This document shows, in pieces, positions 1-12,436 of a stretch of 64,000 nt of DNA. The notes beneath the pieces were generated by a model, which saw nothing but the letters and a program-made list of their open reading frames with translations, searched no databases and was not told the DNA's origin. Source of the DNA: Cafeteria roenbergensis (lineage: Eukaryota; Sar; Bigyra; Bicosoecida; Cafeteriaceae); contig VLTN01000059.1 in the NCBI GenBank assembly GCA_008330645.1, positions 124,001 through 188,000 of the forward strand, given 5' to 3'. How positions within the stretch are numbered: the stretch's first letter is position 1; each line of letters opens with the position of its first letter. The translations under genes and the position numbers were made by a program.

Positions 1-1587
1 CTGGGGCAGCGCCTCGTGGCCTGGCCGGCCGCCGCGCCCGCCAACGGACCCGAAGGAGCTTCGTCGGGCGTGCCGCGGGTGCTTGGCCTGTTTGGCCGCC
101 GCGGATCCGCCGGCACGGGTCGCGGGCGCAGCGGCGCCAGGGGCGGCGAAGGGTCCGTGCCTGGCTCCCGCCGCCCACGCGCCCTCCGCAGCTGCAAAGC
201 CGCCAGCTTGCTTCGCGTGGCCTGTTGAGCGGGCAGGACTGGCCAGCACCGTTGCTGCTGCCGCAGTAGTGGTCGCAGCGGCTGCACTGGCGGCTGCGCT
301 GGCGGCCGGGCTGGCGGCGAGCGGCGACCGCATTCTCGCAGCCGCCTCGCTCGACCGCGACCAGCCGCCGCCCCCCAATACCTTGGCTCGGTCCAGGGCC
401 GCCATGTCTGCGTTCCGGCCGCCGGGGCGCACCAGCCCGGCGGGGGGAAGCATCGACGGGCCGAGCTTTCGCGACTTGGGGCGCGCCAGGCCCGGCCGCG
501 CGCCCCCGCGCCCTCCGCGAAGCAGCTGCGCCTCATGCGCATCCCACTCGGCCCACTCGGCCAGCGCGGCGCGGGCTGTCGTGTGCGCGGGGGAGGCCGG
601 CCTCACCACCAGCAGCGGGGGCCGCCCCTCGTCGAGCACCTCCTGAACCGATAGGGCGCCAGACTCGGAGGCGGCACGCACCGCCTCTGCCGCCTGGCTG
701 CCGAGGGTGAGCCGAAGCAGCGACAAGGGGTCGCCTGTTTCGGGAAGCCCAAAGGCGCCGCACTCGCCGCAAGTGAGAGACGCGGTCCGCGCGACGGATG
801 GCAGCGGCGGCGGCGGCTCCCGGAGCAGACGCTTGTCGCGCTCCTCCGCCTCTGCCTCCTCGCGCTCCGCGGCCGCCTTGGCCAGCGCTGCTGCGGCTCG
901 GGCGGCCGCCGCACGCGCTGCTGCTGCCTCCGCGTCTGCGCCCACTCCGCCTGCGCCGCTGTCCCCGCCTCCGCTGCCAGCGACGGTGCCCGCGGTGCCG
1001 CCTCCTCCGTGCGATGAGGAGGACGAAGGGGCGCCAGCTCCGCTGCCCGATCCATGCACGACCTCCCCCGAAGCTGTCACCGGGTGCTCCCCCCCCGTAC
1101 CGCCCCCGGCTGCGGCGCTCACCGCGCTGGAAGCAAGGCCGGGCGGCGGCAAGCCGCCCAGCGGCGAGAGAGGGCCGCCCCTGCCTCCCCCGCCCCCCTG
1201 GTTCCACAGGCCCGGAAGCTGGGCATCATCTCGCGAGGACCCGAGCGCTGAAAGTCCGGCTCCCGCCGCGTGGGGGCGGACGGGAAGCAGCGCGGGCTGC
1301 AGAGCCTCGGCCTGGGCCTCCAGCCGCGCCCGCCGCCTGCGGAAGCGCCTCATCCCTGCGTGGGCCTTTTCCTGGACCGCCTCCGCGTAGCGAGAAGACT
1401 CGGAGTTGGCGGGGAAGGCGTTGGTGCTGGTGCAGTTGGGGCACACCCACTGGAAGAGCCGCCGCGCCGCGGTCTCTGGCGAGGAGCCGATGACCCGCTC
1501 CAGGAGCCTGGAGGCCGAGACCTCGGCATCTCCGGCCGCGGTCGGAAGCAGCATTTTAGTGGGCTGCCCCCAGGCCATCGCGGCCAT
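1..1587 (-). CDS. partial low-complexity protein with two CxxC pairs
   Basis: An open frame without stops runs from an ATG at 1587 to the left edge of the window, so at least 529 residues are present and the C-terminus is missing. A second in-frame ATG lies three codons on. Residues 47-52 read VCPNCT and residues about 270-276 read LTCGECG, a possible split zinc ribbon. Between them lie a short Arg-rich helix (about 68-90), Gly/Ser-rich sequence and an Ala/Glu-rich probable coiled coil (about 215-255). After the second CxxC comes a more complex segment (about 280-345, LLVVRPASPAHTTARAAL), then Ala/Gly/Arg-rich sequence to the edge. I do not recognise a family. The coding call rests on the long open frame in the only frame that yields paired cysteines and ordered segments. 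No intron is needed in the visible part. Confidence 0.55.
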   Translation of the reverse strand, partial: MAAMAWGQPTKMLLPTAAGDAEVSASRLLERVIGSSPETAARRLFQWVCPNCTSTNAFPANSESSRYAEAVQEKAHAGMRRFRRRRARLEAQAEALQPALLPVRPHAAGAGLSALGSSRDDAQLPGLWNQGGGGGRGGPLSPLGGLPPPGLASSAVSAAAGGGTGGEHPVTASGEVVHGSGSGAGAPSSSSSHGGGGTAGTVAGSGGGDSGAGGVGADAEAAAARAAAARAAAALAKAAAEREEAEAEERDKRLLREPPPPLPSVARTASLTCGECGAFGLPETGDPLSLLRLTLGSQAAEAVRAASESGALSVQEVLDEGRPPLLVVRPASPAHTTARAALAEWAEWDAHEAQLLRGGRGGARPGLARPKSRKLGPSMLPPAGLVRPGGRNADMAALDRAKVLGGGGWSRSSEAAARMRSPLAASPAASAAASAAAATTTAAAATVLASPARSTGHAKQAGGFAAAEGAWAAGARHGPFAAPGAAAPATRAGGSAAAKQAKHPRHARRSSFGSVGGRGGRPGHEALPQ

Positions 1588-2110
1588 GGTGCCACTGGCC
1601 CGTGCGGGCCCTGGGGCATCGACAGTTGGGCCACGCTCTCTCTCGCTCTTTTTTCGGCTGCGAACTGCAGAGTCGCCAGAGTTGAACGCGTAGTCCGAGC
1701 TGCCCACTCACGGCGCGTGGATCCACAGTCACAGGCCTCTGTCTTTGGTGGGGCCTGGCAGCCAAGCTCTCCCTTGGCGCACGCAGCAACGGGGAGGCCC
1801 GCACCCCCCCCCCCCTGAGGTGCTGCAGCACGATGTGTGACTGAGCGTCGCTTCGCCCGGTCCGCGCTTGTTGGGGGCAGGCAACCCGTGGACTATGCGC
1901 AGCCTGGGCCAAGCCGAGCGCGGAAACGCCCCTCGGCAGCATTTGGCTGCGCGATGCCACTTGCTCGGCCCACGCGCACACGCACGTGCAAATACAAACA
2001 GACACAAACAAACACAAACAGTGGAACCACCCGGGACGCGGGCGGGCACAGCTGCATCCCGTCGCACGCGAGGGCGGCTGAGCGCATGCGCAATCGCTGC
2101 TCGCGCTCGC
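1588..2110. other. intergenic region
   Basis: This 523 bp spacer lies between two minus-strand genes. It holds the 3' end of the TmcB-like gene on its right and presumably the promoter of the CxxC gene on its left. A GT-rich tract on the minus strand (about 2021-1972) follows the TmcB-like stop. A C-run sits at about 1806-1816. No convincing gene is visible. Confidence 0.6.
1972..2021 (-). promoter_or_regulatory. GT-rich 3' tract of the TmcB-like gene
   Basis: Read on the minus strand, this stretch is dominated by G and T (units such as TGTTTGTGTTTG) and begins about 90 nt after the stop of the upstream gene. Its strand and position match tracts downstream of seven other genes here, so it may be the GU-rich downstream element used in 3' end formation. 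That role is inferred from position and composition only. Confidence 0.45.
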
Positions 2111-5100
2111 TCAGGCCCGACCGCCGCTGTCCCCGTCATACGCCGCCATGGCGCCAGACGGAAGCGATACGCCCATTAGCTTGCGGATGTCGATGCGCGA
2201 GGGCAGGAAGCTCAGGAACGTTGCCACACGCGTGGTCTCCATGCTCACTTGCCGGATGATGGGGCCGAAGATGATCTGGTACGCGACCGAAAGGCCGAGC
2301 AGCTGGATCACAAAGAGAGCCGACCGGAAGCCGTACATCTGGCCGGTGGCGTCCGTGGCCACTGCGAGCAGCGCCTGCCGGACCGCCTCAATGCCGACGG
2401 TGGCGTCTCGCTGGGCGAGCCAGGAGATCATGGCGAAGCGTCCGTTTTGCGGGGCCAGGTCCTCGTCGACGTCGCCAGCGAGCTTGGCTGCCTGCAGTAC
2501 CATGGAGCGTATCATGGCATCGAAGCCCATGTGGCCGTGGATGAAGAGCCTGTGCGAGGACGGGAGGCAGTCTGTGGTTGCGCACTGGCGCAGCAGCAGC
2601 AGGTCGCGCACGTCGCGAGAGATGTGGACTGCGCCCCACTGCGAGATGCGGACAGCGTCGGCCGCGCCGTAGCGGGAGAGGGGGCGGCCGGCCGCGTCGC
2701 TCAGGGTGGCGGAGCTTTGGTTCAGGAAGCGGTACATCTCCGGAGAGGGGACCTCGTACTCCGGGGCGGTGAGCACCTCGCTGCCCTCCGGCTTGGGGCC
2801 TGGGCTGGCGGACACCCGCTGCCACGGGGAGCCCCACGCGCACGCTTCCCCGGAGCAGTCGGCGTGGTTGTAGCCAAACAGGAGCGTGTTCTGCAGCGAC
2901 TCGAGCGTGGCTGCAGTGTCGGCGAGCACGGCCCGCAGAGCCCTGGAGTTGGGCGCCTGCCGAACAGGGCTGCGCGGGGGCAGGGCCACGCTCGTGCCGT
3001 TGGCGACCACTGAGCGCGCGAGAACGAGCTCCTGGGCCGTGCTGTGAAGGATCTCGAGGTGGGCCTGGTGGGCGCCAGCGACGTTCATCAGGTGCACCGC
3101 GGCTGCGCCTCGCCAGGCCAGCAGCACGATGGCAACCACCTCAGCGACCACGAGCAGCGGGATGACGAGGGCAAGGAAGACGAGCCGCGGCTGGGACGCG
3201 ACCCTGGAGACCCTCCAGCAGATGCGGCCGCAGCAGCCGGCCTCGTTGTCCTTGGCCGGAGCGGAAGACTGCGGCACAGGGGAGTGAGCCCCCGCGGCGT
3301 ACTCGGAGTCGGGCAGCACGGCCGAGGAGGAGCGGCGCCGGCAGCAGAAGACGCACAGGCACGTGGACTTGATGCAGCCACATGCGCGGGCGCAGCAGCC
3401 CTTGCGAGGCGAGCTGCCTGGCGAGTCGTCGGCGCCGAGAAGGTGCGCGCCACTGCTTGCGCCGTCGAGGGAGAGGGAGTCTCCCTTGGCGGCGGCCGCC
3501 GCGCGGGCAGCGGCGAGAGTCCGGGCCACGTCGGCGACGGAGCCCATGCTTGGCTGCTCGGCGTGGGTCGCGACTGCGGGCTGCCCGTGGTCAGAAAGCA
3601 CGGACTCGTCGTCGTCCTCCTCGTCGGAACCGCCCTCGTCCGACCCCTCGCCGTCGCCCCCGTCGCTGTCGCCGCCGCCACCGTCCCCCGCGGAAACATC
3701 CTCGTCGCTGTCGTCCTTGGAGTTGGACTGTCCGATGCGGATGGACTTGGAGGCGAGCGAGGAGATGATGTTCGAAGGGAGCAGGAAGAAGGTGCGGAAC
3801 ATGGCTTGGCGGTCGTCCTCGAGCTTCTCCAGGGCAGGGGCGATGATGCTGAGGGAGGCCAAGCCTGGGAGGACGATGAGGATGGCGCCCAGAATGATTG
3901 CGAGGTGCTGGAGCTGGACCAAGACGTCAACGGCCGCAACGGCCTCCTCGTGAGCAGCCTCGGACAGGGACGCCCCCACAGTGGCGGCGTTGTCCATGAT
4001 GTAGCGCCAGGAGGGGTTGGTTGCCAGCGGGTACGGCACCGCGTGGATGGAGTCCGTGCCGGCGTTCGGCTCGCCCTGAGGCTGCGACCCCGAGGCGGAT
4101 GGCAGAGGCGACGGCGAGGCAGCAGTCGTTGAGGCGACAGACGAGGCCGCGTCTTCTGTGCCGGGAGCGAGCGTTGCAGCAGCCTGGGCAATGGCCGTAG
4201 CCGCGTCGAACACGGAAGTCTCTTCAAGGCGGTAGCCGGGGAGGTCGGCCGACTCGACATAGCGAGCGATTAGGATGCGCCGGGAGTAGACGTCCAAGGC
4301 GCGGGCTGACGGGCTGCCCGCAGTGAAGCCAGAGCCGATGCCAACCTCCAGCCCCACTCCGAGGCGGCGAACAGCCTCGGAGGCAGTCCACAGACCGACT
4401 CTGGCGGACAAGATTGCCGAGGTGGAATTTGCCTCAGCCGCGACCTGAAGGTTGCGCGCGTACAGGGGCATGCGCTGCGTGGAGACAGCGCGGTCTGCCG
4501 CCCCGGTCACGTAGGCCAGGCGGTTGGAGCTGACCTGCAGAACTGACAGTGTGACTGCGAACTCGGCGACGAGCAGCACGGCGAAGAGGCCCAGCGACGC
4601 GCGGAACGCGGTTCGCAGCGCCGCCACGGAGCGGCGGATAAGCTGGGAGCGCTTCACGCGGCGAAGCTGCTTCATGCGCTGGCGATGGGAGCGGCGCGCG
4701 GCGCCAGTCATGGCCATGGTTCCGTCGCTGGCCTCCGACCGGTCGTCGCGGTCTCCGCCTCCGCCGCCGGCTCCCCCACCGCCTCCTTCGGCAGCGTCTG
4801 CGATGAAAGCTCCGTCGAGGCTCTCCGACTCCTCTGCGTGGGCGCCGTTGACGCCGACCAGGCACCCAGCAATCTCAGCAAGGCCCTCGTCGCCTCCCGC
4901 GGCCAGGGCAAGCTGCAGGATTGCCGGGTCCGGGGCTGGGGCGCCGCCCTCCTCCTCGCTGGACCGGTCGTCGGCCGCGCCGTCCGAGTTGCCGTCGTTT
5001 CCGCCCAACCCGTTGCCGAGAGCGCGGCCGCTTTGGTCCAGCTGGCGCCTTGCGGTGGACTGGCCGCTTGGCTTTCGGCCTGTGGCAGCGTCGAAGATGT

Positions 5101-8100
5101 TGACGCGGCCGTTATCCTCGAACGCGCTCCTTCGAACGTCGTCTTCGTCGTCCTTGTGGTACATTGCTGGGTCGGGCGCGATGTGGGCGCGGTCGAGCGG
5201 GAGCCGCCCCAGCGCGGAAATGTCCTGTGCCACGGAGTCGTTCATGGCGCCCAAATCGGGCGGATCGCCAGTCGGCGTTGAGAAGACGATGAGCGGGTTG
5301 ACGAGTTCGTCCTGGGCGTCCAAGAGTGGGACCACTCCGGGGCCAGTGGGGGCAGCGATGTCCTTCTCTGACTTGCTTTCGGACTCGTCGTCGCTCGTGA
5401 GCCGGCCGGAAGCGGCGAGCTTCCGGCGCGAGCTCCCGGTGACCGCGCCTGGGCGCTTTGCGGCGCCAGTGACTGCCATCGGGGGGCTGACCGGCTCCTC
5501 CGCTGGGGTGCCTGAGATCTCGTCCGCTCGCGGGGACGACGGGCGGGAGCTTGCCGCTGCTGCTGCGCCCATTCCGTCCTCCACGCCTCGCGAGTTGTCC
5601 GACCCGCCAGCTGCAGCGTCGGTGGCGCCGCTGACCGAGCCCGGGCCCACGGCAGCGAAGGAGCTTCCTGCCTCCGCACTCCTGCTTGCCCCGGCCTGGC
5701 CGTAGGCCGTCGCCCCGCCCATTACCATGGAAGGCATGGCCGTGGACTGGCCCGCCACACCGGAAACAGAATCGAGGGCCACGGCTGCCCGCAAATCAGC
5801 GTGAGATTCTGATGGCCCAGGAGCGGCTACGGCAGCGTCCGTGGCGTCACTGGGTCTGCTAGGGGCTGCCTTGAAGTCCGCTTGGGGCGATCGCCCGGTG
5901 CCAGGCGACCGGCCAAGGCACCCGGGGGGGTGCTGCTGGGGTGCGACGATGGGCGGGGGCAGCATTCGCGGCGCAGCGGCGCGGTGCTCCATCGACGGGG
6001 CCGAGGAGCGCGTGCCGAGCGCCGAGGTGACGACGGAGGAAGAGGCAGCGTTTCGGTCGTCGATCTCGGTGACGCGCTTCTGGACCAACACTTCGGCCTC
6101 GTGGGCAGACATGGGCGCTGCAGTGAAGCGCGCCGCGAGGCACTCGCCGAAGCGGGCGTCGACCACCTTGGCGATTTCCGCCTGCACCGTGACCTCAGTC
6201 CCGTCCGAGTGGAGCGCGGGAACGATCTGGCGGCGGCCGGTGAAGCGCACCTGGCCAGTCTGCCGGTACCTGCGGAGGTGGGCGTCGTGGTCCTCGGCGA
6301 AGCGGCGCGGCATGATCATGCGCACGTTTTTGCCGATGATGGAGGTGAGCTTGTAGCCCAGGAGGAAGCCCATGGCGTCGTTGGCGTGCAGGATCTTCCC
6401 GTGGTAGTCCGCGATAATCTGCGCCTCGAGGTCCGCGAGGGTGCGGATGGTGCCGTGGAACACGCGGTGGCTGCCGACGCGCTCCTCCTCCACGGCCAGC
6501 GACATGGGGAAGAGGTGGCCGTCTGCGTGCAGCGCAAGCATGTGACGGCCCGGCGTGCCGATGACGCGGGCCTCCCCGCCCGCCACCCGCCGGGCCACGA
6601 ACGAGTCGTGGTTCTTGGCAATCTCCGGCGGCGTGAGGATCTTCACGTTCTGGCCGAGCAGCTCCTTCTCGTGCGAGAAGCCGAACATCGCCACGACCTG
6701 CCGGTTCACGAACTGGATCAGGCCGCGCTCGTTGATCGTCACGCGACCGAGCAGCGGGTCCGAGTCGTCCGCTGCCGAGCCGCCGCCGCCTCCGCCGCCC
6801 TCGCCCGGTGCTGGGTTCGGCGAAGCGGACCCGTCGCCGGCAGCCTGGGCTCCGCCACCGCCGCCGCCGCCACCAGTTGCGGCCAGGCGCTTCGACGCCA
6901 GCTCGATGTTGCCCGCGAAGAGCCGCTTGCCCCGCGAGTCACGCACGGCCGAAACGCGCAGGAAGATGTCGATGATCTGGCCGTCCACGCGCTTCCCTTG
7001 CACGTAGCGGCCGTCGCCGCCCACGATGCGGCCCTTGCCCGTGGCCAGGAATCGCTCGATGTAAGACTGGTGAAACGTGGCGTACGGCTCGGGCATGAGG
7101 ATGGTCACGTTGCGGCCCACGATGTCCGACGTCCCTGCGAAGCCGAAGAGAGCAAGCAGGGCCGAGTTGCAGCTCTGCACCAGGCCCCTGGCGTCCATGG
7201 TGAGGACGCCATGGGCGGAGGAGAGCTCGGTGATCTTGCACCTGATGAGCGAAGCGGCGCCCTCTCCCTCGAACGCCGCCTCCACCGCGATGGGAAAGCA
7301 CATTCCGTGCTTGGACAGGCCGTTCGTCCAGGCCTTTGCGAGGCTCGTGGCCTGCCCGGCCGCACCGGCGCGCCTCGCGGTCGCCTCGTAGCTCTTCTGG
7401 TCCTTGCGGGGCATGAACCGGCGCACGCTCTTGCCCGTGACGGCGCGGATGGACCAGCCGAACTGCTTGGCGAAGGTGCGGTTGCACGTGACGACGATGC
7501 CCTTGCGGTTCAGGGTGAGCACGCCGCTGGCCTCGTCCTCGCGCAGCTGGTGGATAACGCCCGCGAATGTGATCCCCTGAGGCGTGTCCACGCGGTTGAT
7601 GGCAATCTCGATGGGGAAGGTGAAGCCGTCGCGGTGCAGGCCCTCCACACGGCGCACGCTGCCCAGCACGTGGGCAATTCCGGTGGAGAGGTAGCGAGAG
7701 ATGAAGCGGTCGTGCTGGTGCGCGTACGTGGGCGGCATGAGGACGGAAACGTTGCGGCCGACAAGCTCGGACTCCGCTCGGCCGAACATACGGCGGGTGT
7801 TGGAGTTGGCGCTGAGGATGATGCCCTTGGCGTTGATTACCACGAGGGCGTCAGTGGCGTCGTCCACTGCCGTCGTGATGGAGAGCTCGCCAGCCCTGCC
7901 GGCAAGGGTTCTGCCTCCGTCCGCCCCGGTGTCCTCCTCCTCGGCCCCCTCGGTCTCGATCTTGTCCGCCTCGGCAACGTACCGCTCGCCTTCGGCCTGC
8001 GCCAGCTGCACGTCCATGAGGAAGCGGGCCGCAGCGCGCAGCACCTTGGTGTTGCTGGGGTAGCGCTCGATGAGCGCGCGGTAGATGGCCTCGGCGGTTC

Positions 8101-11100
8101 GCGCGTCCTCGTCCACGAGGCTGCACTGGCGTGAGAGGCGGCGCAGAGGCAGCCGGATCGAGGCGGAGACGGCGACGCGGGACCGCGCGGTGGAGCGCGC
8201 AGTCTGAGGCGGGAGCTGGCGGAGGCTCCCTCCCGAAACGAGGCTGGGCGCAATCCCTCCGAGCAGCGACCCGCCGTGCTGCTGGCCGGCCGCCCCCACC
8301 TCGGCGCTGCCTAGCTTAGACGCCCACGGGTCAGCACCGGCGGCGAAGGCTGCGGCGCCGGCGGCGCCCAGGCGCATGGAGCCAAGGCTGGGCTCCGCGC
8401 TGGCCATGAGGGAGCTGGCTGGGCCCGTGTTGGCTGCGAACTCTCCCACGTGCTTGAAGCGGGGCGCCGGAGGCATGCGGCGCCGCGATGCCGCGCGGGC
8501 TGCGCTCAGGGCCGCGCGCATCAGCGCGGCGCCCCGAGCCCGCAGGATGGCGCGGCGGCGCTCCTTGAGGGCCTGGACCGTTCGCCAAAAGGTGCGGATG
8601 CGGATGAGGACGCGGCGGTGGGCCTTGAGGGCCACGCGCATCTGGCGCGTGAACTCCACATAGCCTGCCAGGTCGAGGCCGGAGCTCGAGCCACGGGCGG
8701 ACCCTGCTCGCGAGCTGACGAGGCGGCGCTCCACGATGTAGAGGAGAATGCGGTCCATCCAGCCCGTCTCGAGGCGGGCCGCGGCAGACACGGCGGCTGT
8801 ACCCCGAGCCGAGTCCCCGATCACCTCAGCGAGCCAGCAGCCGTAGGCGATCCACAGCCACGCGGAGCGAGGGTGCTCCTCCGTCGCGGCGTCCCACACA
8901 GCCTCGGCGCGGTGCATCACGATATCCCCGGCCGCCTTGGCCAGGGCCTGGATGCCGATGCGCAGCGCGAGCGGTGCGCTCTCGACGCCGGCGAGCGACT
9001 CCTCCTCGTCGCTGCCGTCGGCCACGGCAAGGGGCATGCCGCTCGTGCCCATGGTGCCCCTGAAGCCGCCCGTGTGGCCGATGGCGCTGTTCGGCTGGCC
9101 GGAACGGCTCTCGTTCCCGCCGCTTCGGCCTCGCTGCTCGGAATCGGCGCCGGACGCGACAGCGCCGGAGGCCACGAGGCTTCCGAGGCGGGCAGCCGCC
9201 GCCGCAACGTGCGGCATCATCGTCCACCGGGAAGCCAGCTCTGCCGCCCACGGCTGGTCGAAGCTTGTTTCCTCCTCGTCGCTCATGAGGTTGGTGACGG
9301 AGGCGAGCCTGGCAGGGTTGCGCAAGCCGCCTGCGATGCGCGGGTTTGCTGCGGACAGGGGCGGCGCCTCGCCATACATCTCTGAGCCTGGAGATCCCAT
9401 GCCGATGGCAGCCGATTTTGAGCTGTCCGGGAAGGACTTCTCGCGCATGGAGCGCTCCCCCGGCTTGCGCAAGGCGGGGCCGTGCTGTGTCCCGACGCGC
9501 TTGAGGCCGGCTGCGGCCTCAGAGCGCTGCGCCGTGCGCGCGGACGACGCGTGCTTGCGGCCGTTGATTCGGGAGTGGGCCTTGTCCAGGATGTAGTGCG
9601 ACGACCGCATCATCTTCACGGACCGCTCGAGTGAGGCGTCGTCGCTGTGCTCCGCAATTGCCTTGGCGACGGTGAGGAGGGCCGCCTGGTACCCCACGAC
9701 GGTCGCGATGATGGGGAAGATGACGCACCCGCCCAAGAGCGTGAACTGGGCGTACAACAGCGCGTCCCCGGTGATCTTGACCTGCTCCACCGCGAACCCG
9801 ACCAGGCCTGCCCACGACACCGCCACGAGCGCGCCGCCGGCAAGGATGTTTGTGGACGTCCAAATGAACGGCATGCGCCGAAGCAGGACCCACGCAGCGT
9901 AGGCTGCAAAGGCCATCTGCGCCACGTGCTGCCAGAAGCGGAGCGGCGCGAGCAGGGCCTGGGCGGCGGCGATGAGGACGAGGCAGCCGTAGACTACCAG
10001 GGCCGACGAGGGGGACGCCGTGGCAAAGGCGTCGTACACGAGGGGCGATGTGGTGAAGGGTACGACGGCGGCAAGGACGATGACGGGCAGGATGAACACG
10101 AAGGTGATGGCGGCCGTGACAGCTGCGCCGAGCATGGGCGACCCGCCAGCCCAGCACTGCACAGGGCCCACTTCGACCTCCAGCACCCCGGAGGACGCGT
10201 CGTCGCCGATGGTAGTGAGGGACTGGGCCATGGAGAGCGTGGAAGCGGCCTGGATTGGGTACATGGACACTCCGACTGCCGGGTTGAGCGCGGGGATGTC
10301 CTCAAACACTCCGGCAGACCCCACCACGCCGACTGTAAACGGGTCGCCCGGCGCGACGGCTGTGCCGTCGTAATTGCAACGCAGAGGCGCAAGCATGGAC
10401 GCCGCGATGGACGGCAGCAGCGGGATGGCCACGACGCGGAGCATGGCGCGCGTCCAGCCGAGGATGAAGCCCGGCGTCGGCGCCCCGGTGAACACTGCCG
10501 CAGAGAGGCCGATGGCGCCCGCCAGCAGCAGCAGGACGACGACAAATGCCACCCAGTAGGCAGCAAGAAGCGCCTCGGCGGTGCCGCCAAAGTTTGCTGC
10601 CGCGCTGGGGGCCAGCAGCCCACCCAAGAGTCGCACGCTCCACTGGCGAAACGCTGGGGACCACCCGAGGGAGGGGTCGATCTGCGAAGGGGCGCAGGCG
10701 GCGGACCAGAAGCGGAGGGCGCCTGTGACACAGCCGGAAGCAGGCGGAGGCACGCGCCAGAGGTCCCGGACGGGCCTCCCTGGACAAACGGCCGCAGCCC
10801 GGGTGGCCAAAATGTGCGCTGTCCGGGCCCCACGCCAGCGGAGACGCGGGGACGCGGCAAGCTGGAGCTCGCGGGCATCGGTGGCGGGGGGATGGGGCGG
10901 TTGCGGGCGCTTGAGTCCACGGGTCAGTGATCCCCGACTCCCCCGCCGCGCAGGGCGCGCCGGCGCGTGGGCTCTGGCGGGAGGGCGCGGCTGCCAGCCC
11001 GGGCGAGAGGCGAAGATACGGGGGCGGCGGGGGGAGGAGCGGGCTTGGGCGGGCCAGCGGGGCGGCCTGGCCTGCCGGAAACGACGGGCTTGCTGGACAA

Positions 11101-11441
11101 GACGAGAAGAGGCGGGCGCTGCTCGGCGAGGCAACGCACGCGACGGCGGCAGGCCTTGCCCAGCGCCTCCCGGCGCCGGCGACTGGAGCCTGATGCCGCC
11201 AGGAATGCGCGAGCAAGCGTCGCCTGCGAGGCGCACTCACGCTGAGGCCCACGATTTGCGCAAAGAAGACGACCTGCAGTCCGCGCGACAGCCAGCCGCG
11301 GGTCCAGGGCCGCCGGCCGAGCCGGAAGAAGGTCTCCCGCACCACGGCGGTGAGCCTATCGAGGCTCGAGATCGACCGCGTGGACGCCTGCGCGGCGGTT
11401 CGGGCCGTGGAGCCGTCATCGCTCTCCTGGCCACGGCGCAT
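2111..11441 (-). CDS. TmcB-like multi-pass membrane protein with five PAS domains
   Basis: Two exons, 11441-11241 and 10681-2111, are joined in phase 0 across a GTGAGT...CAG intron of 559 bp and give about 2,923 residues. Residues about 45-500 hold many hydrophobic helices (for example YWVAFVVVLLLLAGAIGLSA), as in the tiny macrocysts protein B family. Two TPR/HAT-like helical stretches lie near 655-690 and 925-960. Five PAS domains follow, starting near 1005, 1117, 1222, 1377 and 1486; most repeat a G[RKQ]NV..LMP core, and several add a HD or HQ pair and RY..TG. Residues about 1600-2080 are Ser/Ala-rich and look disordered. Further hydrophobic helices lie near 2090, 2325, 2560 and 2850, separated by an acidic DDSDED-type segment and a Cys-rich patch. 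TmcB-like proteins are large sensors of protists; the ligand is unknown. The gene is divergent from IFT20, with 353 bp between the start codons. Confidence 0.85.
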
Positions 11442-11794
11442 GGTTCCTCGCCGCGAGCGGTTGTGTCGCAAGCGGCCGAAGCGCGGGCACTTGGAGCCTC
11501 AGCTCGGGCGATCGTGCGACCGGCACCGAGCGGCTGGTCGATCCCGCCGAGACCCCCTCCGCGAGGCAAAGTGCTCGCGACGGTGTCGGGGAGCAAGGGG
11601 AGCGGCGAAACGGCCTGCTCGTCGGCCCGACGGTCCGAGCCAGTGGGCACCTTCACTTGATGCAGCCGCGATCGCGGTCGGGCGGGCTCTGTTATCTCTC
11701 CATCTCTGTCCCCCCATCCCAGCCAATCAAGCATATTTGTGCGGAAGCAAGCAAGTCCGGCGGCCGCCGTTCGCCCACAGAGGCGCCCCCGACC
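11442..11794. promoter_or_regulatory. divergent promoter region, TmcB-like gene / IFT20
   Basis: These 353 bp separate the start codons of two divergently transcribed genes and must carry both promoters and 5' UTRs. A relatively T-rich stretch (ctctgttatctctccatct, about 11688-11706) lies about 90-105 bp before the IFT20 ATG. No TATA box or other defined element stands out. Confidence 0.4.
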
Positions 11795-12436
11795 ATGGAG
11801 CGGCCGACCATCGCCTTCGACGACGAGGGGCGCATCCGGGTGCTGGACCCCGCCAAGTTCGAGAAGGCGGAGCAGCTGGACAAGGAGTGCGGCGCCTTCT
11901 CCGAGAGTGAGCGCTTGGTCGGGCTGTTCTGCTGAGCGCGGGCGAGGGTGCGCTCGCCCCCGTCCCGCACAGGCGTGGAGAGCCGTGCTTCCGATGCAAA
12001 GAGGGTGGTGCGGTGCCGCGCAGCGGTGGCAGCGTGTAGCCGCAGCGGGCCGCCCGTCCGCCGCCCTCCCCTCGGCCTGGGAGCCTGCGCCAGCCGTTGC
12101 CGAGCGCCACGCGGCTGCCCCCCTCTCCCGCCCCTGCGCCTGGCCGGTCGCTGCGTCGCAGGCATTCGCCAGTTTGCGGAGCTTGTTGCCTCCCTTGTTG
12201 AGATCCTGGAGCGCCAGGCGGCGGCGATTGAGAAGGTCAAGCTGAAGGCGATTGGGCGCCGCAACCTGGTCGACGCCGAGCCCGAGAGGCGTCGGCGCCT
12301 CGAGGCGGAGCTGGCCGCTCTAGTGAGCGAGAAGATCGCAGAGCAAGAGCGCCTGCAAGCCGAGTACGACTCGCTGGCGCGTGTGCTGGCGGACCAGGAG
12401 GAGGTGATGGAGCGCCTCACCAGCGCCGACGCGTGA
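11795..12436 (+). CDS. IFT20: intraflagellar transport protein IFT20
   Basis: Exons 11795-11906 and 12162-12436 are joined in phase 1 across a 255 bp GTGAGC...CAG intron and give 128 residues; human IFT20 has 132. The N-terminus carries the IFT20 pattern RVLDPAKFEKAEQLDKEC, then, across the junction, QFAELVASLVEILE, then KLKAIGRRNLVDAE (human KMKAIGARNLL), and a coiled coil to the end with IAEQERLQAEYDSLARV (human ERYRVEYEALCKV). IFT20 is a small coiled-coil subunit of the IFT-B complex that pairs with IFT54 and also works at the Golgi, sorting membrane proteins to the cilium. The ATG at 11795 was chosen because family similarity begins there. A GT-rich tract follows the stop. IFT81, another IFT-B subunit, lies 4.4 kb downstream on the same strand. 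Confidence 0.93.

Noticed and set aside
5882-8134. 750-codon plus-strand open frame
   Set aside because: It is antisense to the PAS region of the TmcB-like gene, whose domains are unmistakable. Long antisense frames are expected in DNA with mostly G or C third positions.
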